Position numbers and translations under genes: made by a program
Assembly: GCA_035720425.1 (NCBI GenBank)
Contig: DASTOB010000079.1
Span: 1-29,280, forward strand
Length of the DNA: 29,280 nucleotides
Direction: 5' to 3'
Source of the DNA: DASTOB01 sp035720425
GTDB taxonomy: Bacteria; Chloroflexota; Limnocylindria; Limnocylindrales; CSP1-4
Part shown: piece after piece, positions 8,222-16,916 of the stretch
Numbering within the stretch: the first letter of the stretch is position 1
Layout: each line of letters begins with the position of its first letter
Notes under the pieces: generated by a model
Database searches by the model: none
What the model saw: the letters and a program-made list of their open reading frames with translations, nothing else
What the model was told of the DNA's origin: nothing

Positions 8222-8944
8222 TCAGGCGAGCGACTCCGCGGCGAACTCCTGGAGGTCGAGGCGCACGAGGTATTCGCGCGCTGCGCCGAGGTGCGTGTTC
8301 GAGGCGGCCTCGGCCGCGGCCGGGTCATGCGCGACGAGCGCGGCGAGGATCGCCTCGTGCTCGGCGAGGACGTGCTCCACGCGATCCGGGCTGGCGAACG
8401 GAAGGGTGCTGAAGCGGCGCACGAAGTCGCGCAGGTCGCTCGCGACGCGAGCGAGCATGGGGTTTCCGGCCGCCGTGTAGATGACATCGTGGAAGCGCTG
8501 GTTGGCGATGACGATCTGCTCTCGCCGATCACCGGCGACGGCCTGGCGCATCGAGTCGACGATGAGCCGCAGGCGGGCGAGCTCCGACGGCGTGATCCGG
8601 TGGGCGGCCAGGCGAGCGGCAAGCCCGTCGAGGGCCTCGCGCACGACGAACACGTCCTCGATCTCCCCGGCGTCCGGCGCGTGGACGACCATCCCGCGGG
8701 CGGGATCGGCCAGGACGAGGTTCTCGGCGGCGAGACGTTTGAGCGCCTCGCGGACCGGAGTCCGGCTGACGTTGAAGTCGGCGGCAATGCTCAGTTCGAT
8801 GAGGCGCGACCCCGGGGCGAGGTCGCCGGAGATGATCTGGTCCTTGAGCCGTCGGTACACGAGCTCACTGCTCGGAAGGCCGTCGTTGGCTCCATCGGCT
8901 CGGGTTGTCGCGCGTCGGACGCGGGCGTGTTGGACCATTGGCAT
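8222..8944 (-). CDS. GntR-family transcriptional regulator (FCD domain)
   Basis: A DNA-binding regulator of about 240 residues with an N-terminal winged helix-turn-helix (VYRRLKDQIISGDLAPGSRL, then NVSRTPVREALKRLAAENLV) and a C-terminal all-helical FCD ligand-binding domain, with the metal/acid-binding pattern IANQRFHDVIYTAAGNP and the later EHEAILAALVAHDP segment. FCD regulators sense small carboxylic acids and usually repress nearby catabolic genes. The start is ATG 8944 or 8938. Both lie at or inside a copy of the repeated 16-bp element (8941-8956), which suggests autoregulation. It is the only transcription factor recognised in the window. Confidence 0.88.
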   Translation of the reverse strand: MPMVQHARVRRATTRADGANDGLPSSELVYRRLKDQIISGDLAPGSRLIELSIAADFNVSRTPVREALKRLAAENLVLADPARGMVVHAPDAGEIEDVFVVREALDGLAARLAAHRITPSELARLRLIVDSMRQAVAGDRREQIVIANQRFHDVIYTAAGNPMLARVASDLRDFVRRFSTLPFASPDRVEHVLAEHEAILAALVAHDPAAAEAASNTHLGAAREYLVRLDLQEFAAESLA

Positions 8945-8956
8945 ATCACCGCATAC
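8941..8956. promoter_or_regulatory. Copy of the recurrent 16-bp element (site E), GntR 5' end
   Basis: Reads GCATATCACCGCATAC on the plus strand, 12/16 identical to the copy at 14346-14361. It lies within a 5-bp inverted repeat ATCAC-N8-GTGAT (8945-8962), as expected of a dimeric regulator site. It overlaps the GntR start region. A consensus -10 TATACT on the minus strand lies at 8974-8979, just upstream. Confidence 0.5.
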
Positions 8957-9072
8957 AGTGATCCTCAAGCGGCAGTATACGGGACGCGCGCGCGGTGCAT
9001 CGGCCCCGTCCCGCGCTTGGCGAGCGCGGATCGCGACCACGCCGCGGCCGCCGACTGGCCGCCGGAATCGCA

Positions 9073-9101
9073 TTGACCCGCCCCGTTCGAGTCAATAGAA
9101 T
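9073..9101 (+). promoter_or_regulatory. Sigma70-type promoter for the ABC importer operon
   Basis: TTGACC (9073-9078) and TAGAAT (9096-9101) are separated by exactly 17 bp, the optimal vegetative-promoter spacing. It is the clearest -35/-10 pair in the window. Transcription would begin near 9108, about 100 bases before the ATG at 9210, leaving a structured leader. Confidence 0.75.
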
Positions 9102-9107
9102 GCCGAT

Positions 9108-9209
9108 GCATACCGTGGCGTATCGCCACGGAGCGATCGCGGCATGGTTGGGTGGCCACGGAGGAGGCTGCCGCGATGCGATGCCCCACCCAGCAGGGGA
9201 GTCTTGCAC
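9108..9209 (+). ncRNA. Structured 5' leader, candidate cis-regulatory RNA
   Basis: Predicted leader of about 102 nt before the ABC binding-protein gene. Hairpin P1 is perfect: CCGTGGCG 9113-9120, loop TAT, CGCCACGG 9124-9131. Stem P2 pairs ATCGCGGCA 9136-9144 with TGCCGCGAT 9169-9177. The P2 loop GTTGGGTGG 9147-9155 can pair (8 Watson-Crick plus one G-U) with CCACCCAGC 9186-9194, giving an H-type pseudoknot whose last strand abuts the AGGGGAG ribosome site (9195-9201). GCCACGGAG occurs twice (9125-9133 and 9155-9163), so the P1 left arm has an alternative partner. I do not recognise TPP, guanidine or SAM riboswitch consensus. Confidence 0.5.
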
Positions 9210-10286
9210 ATGCGACGTACCCGATCGATCCGGGGGGTCAGCCTTCTCGTCGTCGGCGCACTCGTCCTCGCCGCCTGTAGCTCGGGCGCAAGCCCGTCCC
9301 CCTCGTCGGCCACGCCGACGAGCCCGCCGGCGTCCGACGAGCCGAGCGCGGAGCCGACCCCGACCGAGCTTCCGGGAACGAAGGAATTCACGATCGGCTT
9401 CACGTCCGCCGGTCTGTCGAGCTCCGCCTTCCTGGCCGCCATCGACGCCCTCAACAACAGCGGCTACACGATCACCGTCCAGGTCCTCGACTCGTCGGAG
9501 CTCGTCACCGAGGGCGTCTCGAGCGGCGGATTCGCGTTCGGATCCGGCGCCAACAACAGCTCGATGGCCGCCGTCGAGAAGGGCGCCAACCTCAAGCTCG
9601 TCGTCGCCCGGGTGAACAACGAATGGACGTTGTACGCGCGGACGGACATCACCGACTGCGCCGGCCTGGGTGGCCAGCGCCTGGCGATCCACAGCCAGGG
9701 CGCTGTGAGCACGGCGATGGTCCGCAACTACGTCGATACCGTCTGCCCGGGCACGGAGCCCAACTACGTCGTCATCGAGGGTTCCAACAACCGCGTCGCG
9801 GCGATGCTCGCCGACCAGATCGACGCGAGCCCGCTCGAGCTGTCCGACTCGATCACGATCGAGGGCGAGGCATCCGATCGGTACCACCTCATCTCGAGCT
9901 TCGCCGCCGACCTGCCGGACCTGCAGACCACGTCGGTCTATGTGAACGGCGACTTCGCGGCCGAAAACCCCGGAACGGTCCTGGCCGTCGTCAAGGCCGT
10001 CCTCGAGCAGCACCGCCTCATCGACGGTGATCCGGACTACCTGAAGTCGATCGCCGAGGAGTTCGTCGGCGACGCGATCAACCCGGACACGATCGACGAA
10101 GCGGCGGCCAAGTACGTCGAGCTCGGGATGTTCCCGACCGACGGCGGCCTGACCGAGGAAAAGCTCGCGTACACGGCCGAGTTCTTCGGTCCGGACGGCA
10201 CCGGCACGACCGAGACGTTGCTCGAGGTCGACCAGTTCGCCGATCTGTCGTTCCTGCAGATGGCGCTGGATGAGCTCGGCGGCTAG
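9210..10286 (+). CDS. ABC transporter substrate-binding lipoprotein (NMT1/SsuA-TauA type)
   Basis: A 358-residue extracytoplasmic solute-binding lipoprotein. It has a basic N-terminus (MRRTRSIRG), a hydrophobic core and a lipobox LAAC with Cys23, then a Ser/Pro/Thr-rich linker and an NMT1/THI5-like periplasmic-binding fold. The family binds nitrate, sulfonates, taurine, pyrimidine precursors or aromatic acids. The ATG at 9210 is chosen because it begins the signal peptide and follows AGGGGAG; an in-frame ATG at 9144 would put 22 extra residues before it. It is the first gene of a five-gene operon behind a good promoter and structured leader. Confidence 0.88.
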   Translation: MRRTRSIRGVSLLVVGALVLAACSSGASPSPSSATPTSPPASDEPSAEPTPTELPGTKEFTIGFTSAGLSSSAFLAAIDALNNSGYTITVQVLDSSELVTEGVSSGGFAFGSGANNSSMAAVEKGANLKLVVARVNNEWTLYARTDITDCAGLGGQRLAIHSQGAVSTAMVRNYVDTVCPGTEPNYVVIEGSNNRVAAMLADQIDASPLELSDSITIEGEASDRYHLISSFAADLPDLQTTSVYVNGDFAAENPGTVLAVVKAVLEQHRLIDGDPDYLKSIAEEFVGDAINPDTIDEAAAKYVELGMFPTDGGLTEEKLAYTAEFFGPDGTGTTETLLEVDQFADLSFLQMALDELGG

Positions 10287-11112
10287 CCCGTCACTTCAGG
10301 CCACGGGGGGCGGGTCCGCCCGCCCCCCGTTTGCGTCCCTCAGGAGTCGCGTCGGCGCGTCGCCCTGGACGTACCGCCTGCTCGTGCTGGCGGTCATCGG
10401 GACGATCTGGGAGATCTACGCGGTCAACCTTCGGAGCCTGCTGATCCCGACGTTCTCGGACACGCTCGTCGGCGTCGTGACGCTCGTGCAGGACCTCGCC
10501 ACGTGGGACGCCTTCTGGAAGAGCAACCAGTCGCTCCTGTTCGGCTTCTCCGCGAGTCTCGTCGTCGGGATCCTCGCCGGACTCGCCGCGGCGCGCTTCC
10601 GGAGCATCGAGGGCTTCATCGACCCCTACCTCAACATCCTGCTCGTCACCCCGATGGCCGCGATCATCCCGTTGCTCATCATGTCGCTCGGGATCGGTCT
10701 CGAGTCGCGGATCGTCATCGTCTTCGTGTTCGCCCTGCCGGTGCTCATCGTCAATACGCGGGCCGGCGTCCGCCAGGTCGAAGCGAGCCTCGTGGAGATG
10801 TCGACGAGCTTCGGTGCGAACGAGCGTCAGATCTGGCGCAAGGTGCTCCTGCCCGGAGCCCTGCCGGCCGTCATGACCGGCGTCCGGCTGGGCCTTGGGC
10901 GTGCGGTAACCGGGATGGTCGTCGTCGAGCTCCTGTTCGTCGCCGTCGGCATCGGCAACCTCATCACCACGTTCCGGGGCAGCTTCGACCCGGACCTCCT
11001 GTACGGCGTGGTCATCCTCGTTGTCATCGAGGCCCTGATCCTGATTTCGATCGTGCGAGCGGTCGAGCGCCGGATTGCGCCGTGGGCACACGGCACCGTC
11101 CTCCGCGAATGA
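10270..11112 (+). CDS. ABC transporter permease 1 (SsuC/TauC type)
   Basis: A 280-residue inner-membrane permease of the binding-protein-dependent type, with about six helices. The cytoplasmic EAA loop that docks the ATPase is visible in the region ANERQIWRKVLLPGALP. The ATG lies inside the end of the binding-protein gene (17-bp overlap), implying translational coupling. A perfect 12-bp GC hairpin (10303-10330) falls within the first twenty codons. No alternative start codon is in frame between the hairpin and the first helix, so the ATG at 10270 is kept. It probably pairs with the second permease (11938-12774) as a heterodimer. Confidence 0.88.
   Translation: MSSAASPSLQATGGGSARPPFASLRSRVGASPWTYRLLVLAVIGTIWEIYAVNLRSLLIPTFSDTLVGVVTLVQDLATWDAFWKSNQSLLFGFSASLVVGILAGLAAARFRSIEGFIDPYLNILLVTPMAAIIPLLIMSLGIGLESRIVIVFVFALPVLIVNTRAGVRQVEASLVEMSTSFGANERQIWRKVLLPGALPAVMTGVRLGLGRAVTGMVVVELLFVAVGIGNLITTFRGSFDPDLLYGVVILVVIEALILISIVRAVERRIAPWAHGTVLRE
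10303..10330 (+). promoter_or_regulatory. Strong intra-operon hairpin (stabiliser or attenuator)
   Basis: Perfect 12-bp stem: left arm ACGGGGGGCGGG 10303-10314, loop TCCG 10315-10318, right arm CCCGCCCCCCGT 10319-10330. It sits 17 bases after the binding-protein stop and inside the early permease codons. Hairpins here commonly raise the ratio of binding protein to membrane components by protecting upstream mRNA or by partial termination. It is not followed by a T-run. Confidence 0.6.
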
Positions 11113-11122
11113 GGGACCCTGC

Positions 11123-11941
11123 ATGATCGAGATCGACCGCCTGTCGAAGACGTTCCCGGCCCGTGGCGACGACGCGTCCGTCGAGGCGCTGAAGGACGTC
11201 TCGCTCGAGGTTCGCGAGGGCGAGTTCCTGACCGTCCTTGGACCGTCCGGTTGCGGCAAGACGACTCTGCTCCGGATCATCGCCGGGCTCGAGACGTTCG
11301 AGGGCGGCGACGTCCGCGTTCGCGGCAGGTCGATCAGCGGGCCCGGTCCCGACCGGGCGATGGTGTTCCAGAGCTTCGCCCTCCTCCCGTGGGCATCGGT
11401 CGTCGCCAACGTCGCCTTCGGGCTCGAGCTGCGAGGCGTACCGAAGGCGGAGCGGGAGGCCCGCGCGGAGGAGCTCATCGAGCTCGTCGGGCTGACCGGC
11501 TTCGAGAAGCGCCTGCCCGGCCAGCTGTCGGGCGGCATGCAGCAGCGCGTCGGGCTGGCACGTGCCCTCGCGGTCGACCCGGAGATCCTGCTCATGGACG
11601 AGCCGTTCGGTGCCCTCGACGAGCAGACGCGGCGCCTCCTCCAGGAGGAGCTGCTCGTGATCTGGGAGCAGTCACGCAAGACGGTCATCTTCATCACCCA
11701 CTCGATGGAGGAGGCCGTCCTGCTCGGCGATCGGGTCGTCCTCATGTCGCCGCGGCCCGGCCGGATCGTCGACATCGTCGACGTGCCGCTCGATCGGCCG
11801 AGGGCGAGCGTGGTCGATGACATGGCCGGCTCGGCAGAGTTCGCCCAGATCACCGCCGACCTGTGGCGACGGCTGCGCGAGATGCAGCTGTTCCGTCGCC
11901 CGGCTCGGGAGGCTGCGCCGACGATCGGGATCGGCGCGTGA
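11123..11941 (+). CDS. ABC transporter ATP-binding protein (SsuB/TauB/NrtD type)
   Basis: A 272-residue ATPase that powers the importer. It shows Walker A GPSGCGKTT, Q-loop VFQSFALLPW, signature LSGGMQQR, Walker B ILLMDEPFGALD and H-loop FITHSMEEA. The LLPW and EPFGALDEQTR features are typical of the nitrate/sulfonate/taurine subfamily. It starts 10 bases after permease 1. Its stop overlaps the GTG start of permease 2, so translation is coupled. Confidence 0.93.
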   Translation: MIEIDRLSKTFPARGDDASVEALKDVSLEVREGEFLTVLGPSGCGKTTLLRIIAGLETFEGGDVRVRGRSISGPGPDRAMVFQSFALLPWASVVANVAFGLELRGVPKAEREARAEELIELVGLTGFEKRLPGQLSGGMQQRVGLARALAVDPEILLMDEPFGALDEQTRRLLQEELLVIWEQSRKTVIFITHSMEEAVLLGDRVVLMSPRPGRIVDIVDVPLDRPRASVVDDMAGSAEFAQITADLWRRLREMQLFRRPAREAAPTIGIGA

Positions 11942-12770
11942 GCGTCGCCGCGGTCAAGCCGCGCCAGGTCCATCCGCCCCGCCTCGACGCGAGCGGGATC
12001 ATCGCGCGCATCGGGCCCGGGACGATCGGTCTCCTGGCCGGCGCGATCCTGTGGGAGCTCATCGGCCGGATCGCCGGGCTGTCGTTCTTCCCGCCGCTGT
12101 CCGGCGTCCTCGAGCGGCTCGCCGAGCTGACCGCCGAGGGCAAGATCATCGGCAACCTGCTCAACAGCCTGACCAACCTGGTCATCGGATTCGGCCTGTC
12201 GGCCGCGATCGGGATCGGGCTCGGCATGGCGATGGGCGCCTACCGCAAGGCGGAGATGGCGCTCGATTTCTACGTCTACGCGCTGCTGACCGCCCCGACC
12301 CTCGTCTTCGCCCCGCTGTTCTTCTCGATCTTCGGCCCGGCCAACAGCCGGTTCTCGATCCTCGGCGTCATCATCATGTACACGGTGTTCATCATCATCG
12401 TGAACACCACGTCGGCGATCCGGAACGTCCCGGCTCCCCTCGTCGAGATGGGCCGCTCGTACTGCGCGTCGGAGCGCCAGCTCTTCCTCAAGGTCATCCT
12501 GCCGGCCGCCACGCCGCTCATCATGGCCGGGCTCCGGCTCGGGATGGGCCGGGCGGTCAAGGGCATGATCAACGGCGAGATGTTCATCGCCATCGTCGGC
12601 CTCGGCCAGGTCGTGACGGATGCCGGGGGACGGTTCGACGCCGAGGGCGTGCTGGCCGTGCTCATCGTCATCATCACCGTGGCGATGGTCGCCGTGAAGG
12701 TCGTCCAGCTCGTCGACCAGCGACTGACCGGCTGGCTGCCGTCGAACGCCCGGCAGCGCCGCCGCAACGC

Positions 12771-12774
<4 letters not shown>
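11938..12774 (+). CDS. ABC transporter permease 2 (SsuC/TauC type)
   Basis: A 278-residue second permease of the same importer, with about six helices and an EAA loop in the region ASERQLFLKVILPAATP. The GTG start overlaps the ATPase stop (GTGA). It is clearly diverged from permease 1, so the complex most likely has a heterodimeric membrane domain rather than the homodimer usual for SsuC/TauC. Its stop overlaps the GTG start of the dehydrogenase gene, tying that enzyme to the transport operon. Confidence 0.9.
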
Positions 12775-13541
<767 letters not shown>

Positions 13542-13550
13542 TCTCAGCTG

Positions 13551-13578
13551 GCGGGTCAGCCGGCGGCGGGTCAGCCGG
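13551..13578. repeat. Two direct copies of a 13-bp repeat
   Basis: GCGGGTCAGCCGG occurs at 13551-13563 and 13566-13578, a 15-bp period, between the convergent SDR gene and the racemase-fold gene. The second copy contains the racemase-fold stop codon (13571-13573). A recent slippage duplication is the simplest explanation. Confidence 0.6.
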
Positions 13579-14296
13579 TCGCCACCGCACCGAGCGAGCG
13601 GAGCAGGCGCCCGTAGCCATCGATCGGGTGCTCGTACGAGACGCGACGGAGGCAGGCGTAGATCTGGGCCTGGACGTTCGTCACGACCGGCAGGCCCGTC
13701 TCCGCCTCGAGTCGCTCGATGACCGAGACCACCGGCAGCGAGCCGCACGGCAGATATAGCGCATCGCCGTCCGGGTGGTCACGGGCGAGCGCGACGGCCT
13801 GCCGGACGATCGCCGACGGATCGAGCTGGGCGATGTCCCGGTTGCGCTCGATGTCGAGGCTGCCGTGGCCGGCGACCGCGATGCCGTCCTCCTCGAGGAC
13901 GGCGACCCGCTTCTCCGTCTGGGCGACCGGATACGGGCTCGCGATCAGGACGAACGAGCCGCCAACGGCACGGATCGCCTCGAGCTCCGCCTGGAGCGAC
14001 GTGACGAACGGCCGGCTGACGCGAGCCGCGATGTCGGCCAGGAGGCGCTCGTGACCGGCCTTGCCATGGAGCCCGACGACCGGACTGCCGCCGACGTTGA
14101 TGACGTCGACGCCCTCGTCCTCGAGCGCCTCCACCTTGTCGAGGATCTGGGCATGAGCGGCCTCCAGCTGTTCGGGCCGCAGTCGCCGGACGCCGAGCGA
14201 CAGCACGGCCAGGCGCACGTCGTCGGGAAGGACCTCGTGCCACCACGGGCCCTCGAGCCACATGCTCGGTTCGATCCGGCCGATCCAGACGGTCAT
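13571..14296 (-). CDS. Asp/Glu racemase-superfamily protein, arylmalonate-decarboxylase-like
   Basis: A 241-residue protein of the Asp/Glu/hydantoin racemase superfamily (maleate isomerase, arylmalonate decarboxylase). Racemases and maleate isomerase use two cysteines. Here the first site reads NVGGSPVVG (residues 67-75), with no cysteine. The second keeps Cys184 in LPCGSLPVV. A single C-terminal cysteine with glycine at the first site is the pattern of arylmalonate decarboxylase, which is also about 240 residues and has a tyrosine like Tyr122 here. A cofactor-free decarboxylase is the best guess. It is divergent from the EamA permease with the best copy of the 16-bp element between them. Confidence 0.78.
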   Translation of the reverse strand: MTVWIGRIEPSMWLEGPWWHEVLPDDVRLAVLSLGVRRLRPEQLEAAHAQILDKVEALEDEGVDVINVGGSPVVGLHGKAGHERLLADIAARVSRPFVTSLQAELEAIRAVGGSFVLIASPYPVAQTEKRVAVLEEDGIAVAGHGSLDIERNRDIAQLDPSAIVRQAVALARDHPDGDALYLPCGSLPVVSVIERLEAETGLPVVTNVQAQIYACLRRVSYEHPIDGYGRLLRSLGAVATG

Positions 14297-14345
14297 CGCC
14301 GATCTCCTGCTCCGCCGCATTGCGTCACGCGTTCTCCATGCACTA

Positions 14346-14361
14346 GGATACCGTCGCATAC
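14346..14361. promoter_or_regulatory. Best copy of the recurrent 16-bp divergent-promoter element (site B)
   Basis: GGATACCGTCGCATAC, used as reference for the other copies, lies between the racemase-fold gene (minus) and the EamA permease (plus). Its minus strand gives TATCCT (14345-14350), a good -10 box for the racemase-fold gene; its plus strand gives CATACC. The 16 bases differ from site A at two positions only. Confidence 0.55.
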
Positions 14362-14476
14362 CGCTCAGGCGCAGCGGCGGTCGGAGTCCCCACGGAGCCG
14401 GCCCGACGCCCACCGAGGAGGACCAGCCATATCGTGCCCGCGCCTTCGCGGCCCGCGGCTCCCGGCCTGACGCGCG

Positions 14477-15343
14477 GTGCCACCGATCGACCCGAAGGCC
14501 ATCGCGCTCGTCACGGCGATCGCGTTCGGCCTCAACCCGGTGACGCTCAAGCTCGGCTTCTCGCGCGGAGGCCGGCCGGACACGGCGATGATCGTCGGTC
14601 TGTTCATGGCCGTGCCGCTGTACTTCGCGATCCTGCCGTTCGCGGGGGGCCTGCACTGGGAGCAGGTCACGACGGCCGCCCTGTTCGGCTACGTCCTCGG
14701 CGGGCTGTTCGGGACGGGGATCGGGCGGCGCTGGCTGTACATCGCGATCGACCGGATCGGCGCCTCGCCGGCGACCGCGATCAAGAACTCGGCGCCGGTC
14801 GTGTCGGCCCTGCTCGCGGCGATCCTGTACCAGGAGCCGGTCACGCCGCTGAGATGGGCGGCGATCGTCGCGATCGTCGGCGGTGTGGCGCTCGTCACGT
14901 GGAAGCCCGGAGCCGGCGTGCGCCGCTGGCTCGACTACGGCGTGCTCTTTGCGGTCGCGTCCGCCCTGTCCTACGGGGTCCGGCCGCTGTTCCTCAAGTT
15001 CGGACTCGAGGCTGCCGATCTGCCGCTCACGGCGGCCTTTGTCGGCGCGGTCGCCGCGCTCGTCTACGCACTGTCGTTCGGCGATCGATCGGGCCTCCGG
15101 ACGGCCCATCGTGAGCCGGCATTCGGCCTCTTCCTCGCCTCCGGCGTGCTCCAGTCGATCGGCTTTCTCGCCCTCACCCTGGGGCTCTCCGGCGGAGAGG
15201 TCAGCGTCGTCTATCCGGTCACCGCGAGCGCGCCGCTGTTCACGCTCGCGTTCACGGTCATCCTCCTCCGTGGGACAGAGCGGCTGACGGTCCAGATCGT
15301 GGCCGGTGCCGTCCTCGTCGTCCTCGGCGTCATCGCACTCTGA
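14477..15343 (+). CDS. EamA-family (DMT superfamily) transporter
   Basis: A 288-residue membrane protein of the drug/metabolite transporter superfamily with two EamA repeats, about ten hydrophobic helices. The first repeat ends near the Pro/Glu motif YQEPVTPLRW, and the second carries LSGGEVSVVYPVTASAPLF. The GTG at 14477 is the first start after an in-frame stop at 14468. There is no clear Shine-Dalgarno sequence. Family members export or import amino acids, metabolites or sugars. It is followed after 38 bases by the second UbiD gene, so the two probably share a transcript. Confidence 0.82.
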   Translation: MPPIDPKAIALVTAIAFGLNPVTLKLGFSRGGRPDTAMIVGLFMAVPLYFAILPFAGGLHWEQVTTAALFGYVLGGLFGTGIGRRWLYIAIDRIGASPATAIKNSAPVVSALLAAILYQEPVTPLRWAAIVAIVGGVALVTWKPGAGVRRWLDYGVLFAVASALSYGVRPLFLKFGLEAADLPLTAAFVGAVAALVYALSFGDRSGLRTAHREPAFGLFLASGVLQSIGFLALTLGLSGGEVSVVYPVTASAPLFTLAFTVILLRGTERLTVQIVAGAVLVVLGVIAL

Positions 15344-15381
15344 TCGCGCACAGCACACAACCCCGCACGACAGGAGAACCC

Positions 15382-16824
15382 ATGGCACAGGACCTGCGAA
15401 CCTACCTCGACCAACTGCTCGCGGCGACCCCGGATGCGGTCCGCATCGTCGACGACGAGATCGACCCGGAGTTCGAGGCGACCGCGGTCGTTCACAAGAT
15501 CCTCAACGACCCGGCCTACCCGGGCTTCCCGGCGGTCCTGTTCAAGAACGTCGCCCAGTCGCCGGTCCCGCTCATGCTCAACCTCCACGGCACGTACGAG
15601 CGGGTCGCCCTCAGCATCGGCAGCGACGTCCACGGCATGGTCCCGGAGTACGCCCGGCGCGAGGGCAGCCCGATCCCGACCACCCTCGTCCCGTCCGACC
15701 AGGCGCCCGTCCACGAGGTCGTCTGGACCGGCGACCAGATCGACATCACGAAGCTCCCGATGCTCGTCCACCAGGAACTCGACGCCGGCAAGTACATCAC
15801 GTCGGCGGCAACGATCTCGCGCGACCCGGAGTCCGGGCGCCTCAATGCGGGCATCTTCCGGCACCAGCTCCAGGGCCCGCGGCAGGTCGGGTTCATGACC
15901 AACCCGGCCCACCACACGTCGTACATCCTGCGTGCCAACCGCGAGGCGAAGCGGCCGATGGAGGTCGCCCTCGTCATCGGTCATCACCCGGCCATGCTCA
16001 TGGCGGCGGTCTCGAAGCTGCCCGGCATCGGCGGCGAGCTCGAGGTCATGGGCGGCCTGCTCGGCGAGTCCGTCGAGGTCGTCAAGGGCAAGACCGTGGA
16101 CCTCGAGTATCCCGCCCACGCCGAGATCGTCATCGAGGGCATCGTCGACACCGACCCGGACAAGGTCCAGAACGAGGGCCCGTTCGGCGAGTACCCGCTC
16201 TACTACACCCGCCTGGGCCCGATGCCATGGGTCCAGGTGACGGCCGTGACGATGCGCCGGCGACCGATCTACGTCGACGTGTTCAACGCCCACCGTGAGC
16301 ACCTCGTGCTCGGGGCGCTGCCGCGGATGGGCTCGATCTACCGGCGCGTCCGCGAGGCCATGCCGACGGTCACGGCGGTCAACCTGCCGCTCATGGGCAT
16401 CCGGAGCACCCTCGTCATCCAGATGAAGAAGCGGGTCGAGGGTGAGCCGAAGATCGCGGCGTCCGCGGCCTTCGCGGTCGACCCGATCCTCAAGCACATC
16501 TTCATCGTCGACGACGACATCGACCCGTTCGACATGGACCAGGTCCTGTGGGCGTTCACGACCCGCTTCCAGGGCGACCGAGACCTGATCGTCATGCCGA
16601 ACTTCCTCGGCGGCCACCTCAACCCGGTGACGTACGGCTGGCACCGCGAGGAGAAGGGCCCGCAGGAGACGAAGATGATCATCGACTGCACGAAGCCGGC
16701 GCCGCCGATCACGTTCCCGCCGGCCTGCCGGGTTCCACCGGACGTGGTCGAACGGGTCCAGCCCGGTCAGCTGCTCAAGACGGCTCCGTCCACGGAGGCG
16801 ATGTTCAACGATCCGATGAGCTGA
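15382..16824 (+). CDS. UbiD-family decarboxylase (second copy)
   Basis: A 480-residue prenylated-FMN-dependent decarboxylase. Catalytic residues are visible: Arg160 in AGIFRHQ and Glu265/Glu270 in NEGPFGEY. The ATG follows AGGAG. It is only distantly related to the copy at 3394-4893, so the two probably act on different acids rather than being a recent duplication. It lies downstream of an EamA permease and ends at a strong bidirectional hairpin. As for the first copy, no flavin prenyltransferase (UbiX) is nearby. Confidence 0.92.
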   Translation: MAQDLRTYLDQLLAATPDAVRIVDDEIDPEFEATAVVHKILNDPAYPGFPAVLFKNVAQSPVPLMLNLHGTYERVALSIGSDVHGMVPEYARREGSPIPTTLVPSDQAPVHEVVWTGDQIDITKLPMLVHQELDAGKYITSAATISRDPESGRLNAGIFRHQLQGPRQVGFMTNPAHHTSYILRANREAKRPMEVALVIGHHPAMLMAAVSKLPGIGGELEVMGGLLGESVEVVKGKTVDLEYPAHAEIVIEGIVDTDPDKVQNEGPFGEYPLYYTRLGPMPWVQVTAVTMRRRPIYVDVFNAHREHLVLGALPRMGSIYRRVREAMPTVTAVNLPLMGIRSTLVIQMKKRVEGEPKIAASAAFAVDPILKHIFIVDDDIDPFDMDQVLWAFTTRFQGDRDLIVMPNFLGGHLNPVTYGWHREEKGPQETKMIIDCTKPAPPITFPPACRVPPDVVERVQPGQLLKTAPSTEAMFNDPMS

Positions 16825-16850
16825 TCGCGCACACCGACCCGCCGCTCCTC

Positions 16851-16883
16851 GACGACCCGGGCGCACTCCCCGCCCGGGTCGTC
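16851..16883. terminator. Bidirectional hairpin terminator
   Basis: Perfect 13-bp stem: left arm 16851-16863, 7-base loop CACTCCC 16864-16870, right arm 16871-16883. It lies between the convergent UbiD gene (stop 16824) and the CBS/BON gene (stop 16917). Confidence 0.75.
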
Positions 16884-16916
16884 AACGTGTCTCGCGTCGG
16901 TCAACCAGCCGGACGG

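Noticed and set aside
9144..9209. Upstream in-frame ATG extending the binding-protein gene
   Set aside because: It would place 22 residues in front of a standard lipoprotein signal peptide and has no ribosome site; the ATG at 9210 has both features.
9108..9209. Known riboswitch (TPP, guanidine or SAM) upstream of the importer
   Set aside because: None of their conserved core sequences is visible; only generic stems and a possible pseudoknot are seen, so it is reported as an unclassified leader.
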